A stretch of 40,081 nucleotides of DNA, from NCBI RefSeq assembly GCF_001189245.1, contig NZ_LFIQ01000117.1, positions 67,324-107,404 of the forward strand. The letters run 5' to 3'. Of the stretch, positions 1 to 6,856 are shown in pieces. The number at the start of each line of letters is the position of its first letter. Within the stretch, counting starts at the first letter, position 1. Made by a program: the position numbers and the translations under genes. The notes under the pieces are model-generated. The model searched no databases. It worked only from the letters and a program-made list of their open reading frames with translations, and was not told where the DNA came from. This stretch comes from Bradyrhizobium pachyrhizi. Lineage in GTDB: Bacteria > Pseudomonadota > Alphaproteobacteria > Rhizobiales > Xanthobacteraceae.

Positions 1-344
1 TGGCTGATCATCCAGGGACGTGCGGTAGGAAAGCCCTTGGCGCCGCTTTTGGTCTTGGTCATCAGTCGCGCCGGCTTCTTCTTTCCGGTGGAGCAGCAGC
101 CGCAGCCTGGCCCATGCGCGGCCTTGTACTGATCGAGCGTCTTCGGCGCGTGCCGGCTCTGCTCGTTGGTAGCGTGCGCCTTGCGCTTGTCCGAGGGCAT
201 GCAGAAGAACGCCGGCGCAGTCAGGATCACACGCGGCGACGTCGCCTCGCATTGCGGGCAATCCTGCGGCAGGTCGCATTCCGCCATCGGCCGCATGTCG
301 GTGAAGGAACCGCAGTCGTTGCAGAGATATTCGTAGATCGGCAT
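1..344 (-). CDS. fmdB: FmdB-family zinc-ribbon protein, partial
   Basis: The reading frame starts at the ATG at 344 and is still open at the left edge, so the C-terminus is missing, probably by only a residue or two. The protein starts MPIYEYLCNDCGSF and carries CxxC pairs near residues 8-11 and 31-34, which is the zinc-ribbon pattern of the FmdB family. A second cysteine group (CGCC) sits near residue 83. AAGGATTAAGGA lies just ahead of the ATG as ribosome binding site. It is the last visible gene of the urt-fmdA series, 101 bp after fmdA. FmdB was named as a putative regulator in the Methylophilus amide cluster; its molecular role here is not shown by the sequence. Confidence is high for the family and low for function. 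Confidence 0.85.
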   Translation of the reverse strand, partial: MPIYEYLCNDCGSFTDMRPMAECDLPQDCPQCEATSPRVILTAPAFFCMPSDKRKAHATNEQSRHAPKTLDQYKAAHGPGCGCCSTGKKKPARLMTKTKSGAKGFPTARPWMIS

Positions 345-445
345 TTCCTTAATCCTTGCGCAGTCGTGCGTGACATCCGGCGATGGATGCGGGGCGGCCG
401 GAACGCAGCCGTCCCGCACCCTTCGCGCAGGGATCACCTAAAGGA

Positions 446-1675
446 TCACTTGTCCGGCGAGATCGGCATCTGCACGTCGCCCTTGATGTGCTTGATCGGT
501 CCCGCCGACGACGGCATGACGTCGAAGTCGAAGATCTCCGTCGGCAGCCACAGCGTGGCGCAGGCATTCGGCACGTCGACGACGCCGGAGATGTGACCCT
601 GGCACGGCGCGGTGCCGAGGATCGAATAGGCCTGTGCGCCGGAGTAGCCGAACTTCTTCAGATACTCGATCGCGTTCAGGCAGGCCTGGCGATAGGCGAT
701 GTGGACGTCGAGATAGTGCTGCTTGCCGGCCTCGTCGACCGAGATGCCCTCGAAGATCAGATAATCCTTGTAGTTCGGCGTGATCGGCGACGGCTTGAAC
801 ACGGGGTTCTTGATGCCGTACTTAGATACGCCGTCCTTGATGACGTCGACCTTGATGTGCAGCCAGCCGGCCATCTCGATCGCGCCGCAGAAGGTGATCT
901 CGCCGTCGCCCTGGCTGAAGTGCAGATCGCCCATCGAGAGCCCGCCGCCCGGCACATAGACCGGGAAGTAGATCTTCGAGCCGCGCGACAGATCCTTGAT
1001 GTCGCAATTGCCGCCATGCTCGCGCGGCGGCACGGTGCGGGCGCCCTCGAGGCCGATCTTGGCCTTGACATCGCCCTTGGCCTGGCCGGCATGCGCGGTG
1101 GGCGCGAACGGCGGATTGGCGAGGCCCGGCACCCGGGTCGGGTTGGTCGCGATCAGCTCGGCCTCGCGCTTGTTCCAGGCCGCCAGCATCTTGGCGTCGG
1201 GCAGACAGCCGATCAGGCCGGGATGGATCAGGCCGGCGAAATTGACGCCGGGGACGTGACGCGACGAGGTGTAGAGGCCCTTGATGTCCCAGATCGACTT
1301 CTGCGCCAGCGGGAAATGGTCGGTAAGGAAGCCGCCGCCGTTCTGCTTGGAGAAGAAGCCGTTGAAACCCCACAGGCTCTCCTTCAACGGACCAACGTCG
1401 AGCAGGTCGACGACGAGGAGATCGCCGGGCTCGGCGCCCTTGACACCGATCGGGCCGGACAGGAAGTGCACGATCGAGAGGTCGATGTCGCGCACGTCGT
1501 CGGCGGAATCGTTGTTCTTGATGAAGCCGCCGGTCCAGTCGACGGTCTCGATGATGAAGTCGTCGCCGGGGCTGACCCACTCGACGATCGGAACCTCCGG
1601 ATGCCAGCGGTTATGGATCTTGTCGTTTTCATAGGCCGACTTGCTGAGATCGACCTTGATCAGTGTATCTGGCAT
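446..1675 (-). CDS. fmdA: Formamidase / acetamidase FmdA
   Basis: This is a 409-residue protein of the acetamidase/formamidase family, which hydrolyses formamide or other short amides to ammonia and the acid in the cytoplasm. The N-terminus (MPDTLIKVDLSKSAYENDK) and the conserved GGGLSMGDLHFSQGDGE at residues 243-259 are typical of the family, and the length is full. GGGGAG about 8 bases before the ATG supports the start. It lies 28 bp after urtE on the same strand, so uptake and hydrolysis genes are likely co-transcribed. This arrangement recalls the Methylophilus fmd cluster, where an amide/urea ABC importer is next to fmdA and fmdB. Substrate choice between formamide and acetamide cannot be decided from sequence. 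Confidence 0.93.
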   Translation of the reverse strand: MPDTLIKVDLSKSAYENDKIHNRWHPEVPIVEWVSPGDDFIIETVDWTGGFIKNNDSADDVRDIDLSIVHFLSGPIGVKGAEPGDLLVVDLLDVGPLKESLWGFNGFFSKQNGGGFLTDHFPLAQKSIWDIKGLYTSSRHVPGVNFAGLIHPGLIGCLPDAKMLAAWNKREAELIATNPTRVPGLANPPFAPTAHAGQAKGDVKAKIGLEGARTVPPREHGGNCDIKDLSRGSKIYFPVYVPGGGLSMGDLHFSQGDGEITFCGAIEMAGWLHIKVDVIKDGVSKYGIKNPVFKPSPITPNYKDYLIFEGISVDEAGKQHYLDVHIAYRQACLNAIEYLKKFGYSGAQAYSILGTAPCQGHISGVVDVPNACATLWLPTEIFDFDVMPSSAGPIKHIKGDVQMPISPDK

Positions 1676-1703
1676 CGCGATGCTCCCCTTGGGTTACTGA
1701 TAG

Positions 1704-2393
1704 TTAGACGGACAGGTACTTAGAAATCTGCGCGGCATCGACGCTGGCGCGTGGATCGTCGCGAACGATCTCGCCGTTCTCGATGACGAGCACGCGGTCG
1801 GCGATGTCGAGCGCGAAGCTCAGGACCTGCTCGGAGACGACGATCGACAGTCCCCGCTCATCGCGGATCCGCTTCAGGGTGCGCGCCATGTCCTTGATGA
1901 TCGACGGCTGGATGCCTTCGGTCGGCTCGTCGAGCAGCAGCACCTTGGGCTTGGTCGCCAGCGCGCGGGCGATCGCGAGCTGCTGCTGTTGACCGCCCGA
2001 GAGATTGCCGCCGCGGCGCCCCTTCATCTCGAGCAGCACCGGAAACAGTTCGTAGATATCGCCCGGCACCTCGGAGCCGCCTGACACTACGAGCCCGGTC
2101 TCGATGTTCTCCTTGACGGTCATGGTGGAGAAGATCATGCGGCCCTGCGGCACGTAGGCGAGCCCCTTCGCCACCCGCTCGTAGCTCTTCAACGCGCCGA
2201 GCTCGGTGCCGTCCATGGTCACCTTGCCGCTCTTGGCCGGCAGGATGCCCATCAGCGATTTCATCAGGGTGGTCTTGCCCATGCCGTTGCGGCCCATGAT
2301 CGCGACGATCTCGTTGGGCGCGACCGAGACGTTGAGGCCGTGCAGCACCTCGCTCTGGCCATAGGCGACGTGAAGATCATTGATTGCCAGCAT
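1704..2393 (-). CDS. urtE: Urea/amide ABC transporter ATPase UrtE
   Basis: This is a 229-residue cytoplasmic ABC ATPase of the branched-chain amino acid (LivF-like) type. Walker A is GRNGMGKTT at residues 34-42, the signature LSGGQQQQ is at 131-138, and the Walker B region LLLDEP is at 152-157. It is one of the two nucleotide-binding subunits that power the UrtBC membrane channel. It begins 12 bp after urtD and is followed by fmdA. The name rests on family resemblance and on the complete A-B-C-D-E order here. FmdF-type amide transporters are close relatives, so the transported compound could be urea, a short amide, or both. Confidence 0.92.
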   Translation of the reverse strand: MLAINDLHVAYGQSEVLHGLNVSVAPNEIVAIMGRNGMGKTTLMKSLMGILPAKSGKVTMDGTELGALKSYERVAKGLAYVPQGRMIFSTMTVKENIETGLVVSGGSEVPGDIYELFPVLLEMKGRRGGNLSGGQQQQLAIARALATKPKVLLLDEPTEGIQPSIIKDMARTLKRIRDERGLSIVVSEQVLSFALDIADRVLVIENGEIVRDDPRASVDAAQISKYLSV

Positions 2394-2405
2394 CGTCCCG
2401 GTTCC

Positions 2406-3161
2406 TCAGTGGCCCAAATACACTTCGATGACTTTCGGATCGTTCTTGACGTGCTCCATCGTCCCCTCGGACAGGATCTGTCCCTGGTGCAGCACCGTGA
2501 CCTTGTGCGCGATGTCCTCCACGAACTTCATGTCGTGCTCGATCACCAGGACCGAACGGTCCTTGATGATGCGGTTGAGCAGTTCGGCGGTCTTGGCGCG
2601 CTCGGACACGCTCATGCCGGCGACCGGCTCGTCGAGCATCAGGAGGTCCGGGTCCTGGATCAGCAGCATGCCGATCTCGAGCCACTGCTTCTGGCCGTGG
2701 CTCAGCTGGTCGGCATAGGTGTTGAGCTTGTCCTTCAGGAAGATCATCTCGGCGACCTCCTCGACCCGCTGCCTGACGGTGTCGTCGCGCTGGAAGGTCA
2801 GCGAGCCGAACACGGTGCGGCCGCGCGGGAAGGAAATCTCAAGGTTCTCGAACACGGTGAGATCCTCGAACACCGACGGCGTCTGGAACTTGCGCCCCAC
2901 GCCGGCCTGCACGATCTCGTTCTCGCGCAACCTCGTCAGCTCCTGGCCGCGGAACCGGATCGAGCCGGACGTGGCCCTGGTCTTGCCGCAGATCAGGTCG
3001 AGCACCGTGGTCTTGCCGGCGCCGTTTGGGCCGATGATGACGCGGATCTCGTTCTCCTCGACATAGAAGGAGAGATCGTTCACCGCCTTGAAGCCGTCGA
3101 AGGACACAGTGAGACCGGAGACCGCGAGCAGAAAGTCCTTGGGCTGATGGCCGACGAGCAT
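2406..3161 (-). CDS. urtD: Urea/amide ABC transporter ATPase UrtD
   Basis: This is a 251-residue ABC ATPase of the LivG type. Walker A is GPNGAGKTT at 44-52, the signature LSHGQKQ is at 153-159, and Walker B (LLMLDEP) is at about 173-179. The LSHGQKQW form of the signature is what I expect in UrtD rather than in LivG. GAGG lies 7 bases before the ATG at 3161. The gap to urtC is 12 bp and to urtE 12 bp, consistent with one transcript. It partners UrtE at the inner face of the membrane. Confidence 0.92.
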   Translation of the reverse strand: MLVGHQPKDFLLAVSGLTVSFDGFKAVNDLSFYVEENEIRVIIGPNGAGKTTVLDLICGKTRATSGSIRFRGQELTRLRENEIVQAGVGRKFQTPSVFEDLTVFENLEISFPRGRTVFGSLTFQRDDTVRQRVEEVAEMIFLKDKLNTYADQLSHGQKQWLEIGMLLIQDPDLLMLDEPVAGMSVSERAKTAELLNRIIKDRSVLVIEHDMKFVEDIAHKVTVLHQGQILSEGTMEHVKNDPKVIEVYLGH

Positions 3162-3173
3162 GATGATCCCTCC

Positions 3174-4310
3174 TCACTCGGCCGGTGCGCCGTCGGCGAT
3201 CAGGCCGGCCGCCGATTTCGATTTGCGTGATGCCAGCAGGCGATCGATGCGTGGCTGGACGTGGTCCGCCCAGATGCCGGAGAGCCCGTTCGGGAAGGCG
3301 AGCACGACAGCGATGAACAGCGCGCCGAGGCCGAACAGCCAAAGCTGCGGGAAGGACTCCGAGAGGCTGGTCTTGGCGAAATTGACCAGTAGCGCTCCCC
3401 AGACTGCGCCGAAGATCGACATCCGGCCGCCGACCGCGGTGTAGATCACCATCTCGATCGACGGCACGATGCCGACGAAGGATGGCGACATGAAGCCGAC
3501 CTCGAGCGTGAACATGGCGCCGCCGATCGCGGCGAACACCGCCGCGGCGCAGAACGCGAAGATCTTGAAGTTGGCGACGCTGTAACCGGAGAAGCGCACG
3601 CGATCCTCCTGCTCCCGCATTGCCACCAGGATGCGCCCGAGTTTTGTCAGGCGGATGAACTGCGCGGCGCAGATGCAGCCGAACAACAATGCCACCTCCA
3701 CGAAATACAGGATGTACTTGGCGTGATCGGTGCGGATGTCCCAGCCGTGCAGCGTGCGTAAGTCGGTAATGCCGTTGATGCCGCCGGTGTAGCCTTGCTG
3801 CCCGACAATCAGAATAGTGAGGATCGCGGCGATCGCTTGCGTGATGATGGCAAAGTACACGCCGCCGACCCGACGCTTGAACATCGCGGCACCGATGATC
3901 AGCGCGAAGACCGCGGGAACCAGCAAGATCGCCAGCAGCGTGACCGGGAAGCTGTGGAACGGCTTCCAGAAGAAAGGCAGCGAGGTGAGCTGGTTCCAAT
4001 CCATGAAATCGGGAATGCCCGGCGTCGACTGGATCTGGGTGTTCGCGACCGAGGACGCCTCGAGCTTGAGGTACATCGCCATGCAGTACCCGCCGAGACC
4101 GAAGAACACGCCCTGCCCCAGGCTCAGGATGCCGCCATAGCCCCAGCACAGCACGAGGCCGATGCCGACGAAGGCGTAGGTCAGATATTTGGCAACGAGG
4201 TTGAGGCGGAAGATATCCAGCGACAGCGGCAGGACGAGAAACAACAGCACCGCGAGCGCAAGGAAGCCGAGCAGTTCGGAGCGATTAAAAAAGCGCGAGT
4301 TGATGATCAT
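3174..4310 (-). CDS. urtC: Urea/amide ABC transporter permease UrtC
   Basis: This is a 378-residue inner-membrane permease of the LivM type. The start at 4310 (MIINSRFFNRSELLGFLAL) is chosen because the first hydrophobic segment follows directly; the frame is open further upstream, but that part lies inside urtB. Many hydrophobic segments are visible, including LGFLALAVLLFLVLPLSL near the start. The motif WGYGGILSLGQGVFFGLGGY is the conserved LivM/UrtC signature for coupling to the ATPase. It starts 17 bp after urtB and pairs with UrtB to form the channel. Confidence 0.92.
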   Translation of the reverse strand: MIINSRFFNRSELLGFLALAVLLFLVLPLSLDIFRLNLVAKYLTYAFVGIGLVLCWGYGGILSLGQGVFFGLGGYCMAMYLKLEASSVANTQIQSTPGIPDFMDWNQLTSLPFFWKPFHSFPVTLLAILLVPAVFALIIGAAMFKRRVGGVYFAIITQAIAAILTILIVGQQGYTGGINGITDLRTLHGWDIRTDHAKYILYFVEVALLFGCICAAQFIRLTKLGRILVAMREQEDRVRFSGYSVANFKIFAFCAAAVFAAIGGAMFTLEVGFMSPSFVGIVPSIEMVIYTAVGGRMSIFGAVWGALLVNFAKTSLSESFPQLWLFGLGALFIAVVLAFPNGLSGIWADHVQPRIDRLLASRKSKSAAGLIADGAPAE

Positions 4311-4327
4311 GACCAGCCTGCTTGTTT

Positions 4328-5254
4328 TTATTTGCGGACCTTGAGCGCGAAGAGCCCCTGCGGACGCACCATCAGGATCGCGACGATCGTCAGCAGCGTG
4401 ATCACCTTGGCCATCGATCCCGACAGGAAGAATTCCAGCGTCGATTGGGTCTGCGAGATCGAGAAGGCGGAGGCGATGGTGCCGAACAGCGAGGCGGCGC
4501 CGCCGAACACGACCACCAGGAAGGTGTCGACGATGTAAAGCTGGCCGGCGGTCGGCCCGGTCGAGCCGATCATGGTGAAGGCCGAGCCGGCGATGCCGGC
4601 GATGCCGCAGCCGAGGCCGAAGGTGTAACGATCGACCTTCTCGGTATTGATGCCGACGGCGCCCGCCATCACGCGGTTCTGCACCACAGCGCGTACCTGC
4701 TTGCCCCAGCTTGACCAGAACAGCACATAGGCGACCGCGATCGTGATCAGGATGGTCAGCGCCATCACGAACATGCCGTTGATCGGGATCTGGATCGAGT
4801 CGGTCGCCTGCCAGGAGCCCATCATCCATTCCGGCAGTTCGACGCCGACCTCGCGCGCGCCGAAGATCGAACGATAGGCCTGCTGCAGGATCAGGCTAAG
4901 GCCCCAGGTCGCCAGCAGCGTGTCGAGCGGGCGTTTGTAGAGATGGCGTATCAGCGCCCACTCGACCAGCATGCCGAGCGCGCCCGAAGCAATGAACGCG
5001 AGGATCATTGCGATGAAGAAGTAACCGGGGAACAGCCAGGGCGCGACGTGCTGCACGGCGTTCGACGTCATCCAGGTGACGTACGCCCCTAGGATCATGA
5101 ACTCGCCATGGGCCATGTTGATGACGCCCATCTGGCCGAAGATGATGGCAAGTCCCAGCGCCATCAGCACATAGACGGAGAACAGGATGAGCCCGGCAAA
5201 TCCCTGCATCGCAAGGATGGCGCCGAGATCGCTGATCGAATAGTCGCCGAACAT
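4328..5254 (-). CDS. urtB: Urea/amide ABC transporter permease UrtB
   Basis: This is a LivH-type inner-membrane permease. I place the start at the ATG at 5254 (MFGDYSISDLGAIL, 308 residues) because ACGGAGGA lies about 5 bases upstream. Two in-frame ATGs at 5269 and 5281 have no good ribosome binding site. The conserved IFGQMGVINMAHGEFMILGA near residue 41 is the typical LivH/UrtB motif, and about eight hydrophobic segments follow. It is separated from urtA by about 170 bp that hold a palindromic repeat, so UrtA may be made in excess over the membrane subunits. Confidence 0.92.
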   Translation of the reverse strand: MFGDYSISDLGAILAMQGFAGLILFSVYVLMALGLAIIFGQMGVINMAHGEFMILGAYVTWMTSNAVQHVAPWLFPGYFFIAMILAFIASGALGMLVEWALIRHLYKRPLDTLLATWGLSLILQQAYRSIFGAREVGVELPEWMMGSWQATDSIQIPINGMFVMALTILITIAVAYVLFWSSWGKQVRAVVQNRVMAGAVGINTEKVDRYTFGLGCGIAGIAGSAFTMIGSTGPTAGQLYIVDTFLVVVFGGAASLFGTIASAFSISQTQSTLEFFLSGSMAKVITLLTIVAILMVRPQGLFALKVRK

Positions 5255-5355
5255 CTGGTCCTCCGTCATTCCAAGGGGCACGCGCCGCCGGTCAAGCGAC
5301 GCTCGTTCCGTGGCGTGGGCGCTGACGTCCAGGCCGCGATGCGTTGTGGAGCTTC

Positions 5356-5421
5356 GTAGCCCGGGCGGGCGGTCGCGATACCCGGGACGGTCCCGCAGAT
5401 CGCCCCGCTCATGCGGGCTAC
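5356..5421. repeat. 66-bp palindromic intergenic repeat between urtA and urtB
   Basis: The element is bounded by exact inverted 8-mers, GTAGCCCG at 5356-5363 and CGGGCTAC at 5414-5421, with further internal GC-rich complementarity (CCCGGG twice). From memory, elements with ends GTAGCCCG...CGGGCTAC are abundant between genes in Bradyrhizobium; this was not checked by search. It ends 4 bp before the urtA stop codon. In RNA it would fold into a long hairpin that could stop transcription partly or protect the 3' end of the urtA message. Confidence 0.75.
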
Positions 5422-5425
5422 TGGC

Positions 5426-6688
5426 TCACTGGTAGCCCTTGGGGAACGGGTCCGGCTCGACGAGATCGGCGGTCTCGTAGATCAGCTCATACTGGCCGTC
5501 GGCCTTGGCGCGTCCGACGCGGGTCTTCGACCAGAGGTGATGGTTCTCGTGGATCCGGACGTAGCCTTCGGGCGCGCCCTTGAACTCGACGCCAGGGGAA
5601 GCCGCCGCGATTTTGTCGATGTCGAAGCTCTGCGCCTTCTCCACCGTCAACTTCCACAGCCACGGACCGAGATAGGCAGCCTGGGTGACGTCGCCGATCA
5701 CCGTCTTCTCGCCCCACATCTTCTTGAAGGCGGGCACGAAGGCCTTGTTGTTCGGATTGTCGAGCGACTGGAAGTACTTCATGCAAGCATAGGCGCCGGC
5801 GATGTTCTCGCCGCCGATACCGTCGATCTCGTCTTCGGTCACCGAGATCGTCAGCAGCGTCTGCTTGGACAGGTCGATGCCGGCCGCCTTGAGCTGCTTG
5901 TAGAATGCGACGTTCGAGCCACCGACGATGATCGCGTAGATCACGTCCGGCTTGGTCAGCTTGATCTTGTTGATGACCGAGTTGAACTGGGTCGAGCCGA
6001 GCGGGAAGTATTCCTCGCCGACCACCTTGCAGCCCTGCAGATGGTTCTCGATGTGCTTGCGCGCGATCTTGTTCGAGGTGCGCGGCCAGATGTAGTCCGA
6101 GCCAAGCAGGTAGAAGCTCTTGGCGCCCTTGGTCTTGTTGACCCAGTCGAGGCCGGCGATGATCTGCTGGGTCGCCTCCTGCCCGGTGTAGATCACGTTC
6201 TTGGACTGCTCGAGGCCTTCATAGAAGGTCGGGTAATACAGCATGCCGTTGTACTGCTCGAACACCGGCAGCACCGCCTTGCGCGAGGCCGAGGTCCAGC
6301 AGCCCATCACGGCCGCGCATTTGTCGTTGACCAGCAGCTTCTTGGCCTTTTCCGCGAAGGTCGGCCAGTCGCTGGCGCCGTCTTCCTGGATGAACTTGAT
6401 CTTGCGGCCGAGCACGCCGCCGGCGGCATTGATCTGCTCGATCGCTAGCTTCTCGGCTTCGACCGACCCGGTCTCGGAGATCGCCATCGTGCCGGTGACA
6501 GAATGCAGGATGCCGACCGTGACTTCGCTATCGGTGACTGCAAGCCCCGTGGTGTTGACCGCAGAGGTTGCAGGGACGTCGGCAAATGCCGGACGGCCCA
6601 GCATCGAGACGGCCGGCAAAGCGGCCATTCCCATCAAGAGCTTGCGCCGGAGCGGAGACTTCAGGCCTGGTTTTGTTTCGTCTGACAT
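5426..6688 (-). CDS. urtA: Urea/amide ABC transporter substrate-binding protein UrtA
   Basis: This is a 420-residue periplasmic binding protein of the Leu/Ile/Val (amide/urea) family. The start is set at the ATG at 6688; an in-frame GTG at 6694 would add two residues. The N-terminus has a twin-arginine-like start (SPLRRKLLMGMAALP, residues 11-25) and a likely cleavage site AFA|DV after residue 36, so export may use Tat. The mature part has the two-lobed receptor pattern (TVGILHSVTGTMAISE). It is the first gene of the minus-strand operon and divergent from the permease-kinase gene. In Methylophilus-type clusters the equivalent is FmdD, so amides are possible ligands besides urea. Confidence 0.93.
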   Translation of the reverse strand: MSDETKPGLKSPLRRKLLMGMAALPAVSMLGRPAFADVPATSAVNTTGLAVTDSEVTVGILHSVTGTMAISETGSVEAEKLAIEQINAAGGVLGRKIKFIQEDGASDWPTFAEKAKKLLVNDKCAAVMGCWTSASRKAVLPVFEQYNGMLYYPTFYEGLEQSKNVIYTGQEATQQIIAGLDWVNKTKGAKSFYLLGSDYIWPRTSNKIARKHIENHLQGCKVVGEEYFPLGSTQFNSVINKIKLTKPDVIYAIIVGGSNVAFYKQLKAAGIDLSKQTLLTISVTEDEIDGIGGENIAGAYACMKYFQSLDNPNNKAFVPAFKKMWGEKTVIGDVTQAAYLGPWLWKLTVEKAQSFDIDKIAAASPGVEFKGAPEGYVRIHENHHLWSKTRVGRAKADGQYELIYETADLVEPDPFPKGYQ

Positions 6689-6804
6689 GAGCACCCCATC
6701 TGGTTCGAGAACGCTTATTGATCAGGCGAGGATTGCTCACTTTTGTGCAGCGCACTGATACGTGAGATCGCGTATACTGCACCGCAAAATAGCGACGTAG
6801 GTTT

Positions 6805-6819
6805 TGGTACGGGATTTGC
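6805..6819 (+). promoter_or_regulatory. Predicted sigma-54 promoter of the permease-kinase gene
   Basis: TGGTACGGGATTTGC matches the sigma-54 consensus TGGCACG-N4-TTGC at every fixed position except one (C to T at position 4). The -24 GG (6806-6807) and -12 GC (6818-6819) have the required spacing. It predicts a transcript start near 6831, 26 bases ahead of the GTG at 6857 and just before its ribosome binding site at 6841-6847. This would put the gene under RpoN and an activator such as NtrC, fitting a nitrogen-source sensor. I found no clear NtrC site nearby. Confidence 0.6.
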
Positions 6820-6856
6820 CCGCGATCAGCGCATCGTGGACCAGGAGTTCAAACGA

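Noticed and set aside
383..1723. Plus-strand open frame of 446 codons opposite fmdA
   Set aside because: FmdA on the other strand has clear family motifs; this frame has low-complexity composition and no domain.
6745..6755. Palindrome GTGCAGCGCAC in the urtA/kinase spacer as an NtrC site
   Set aside because: NtrC sites have the opposite arrangement (GCAC-N7-GTGC) with wider spacing, so the match is not valid.
6689..6856. Sigma-54 promoter on the minus strand for urtA
   Set aside because: I found no GC/GG pair with proper -12/-24 spacing and context on that strand.
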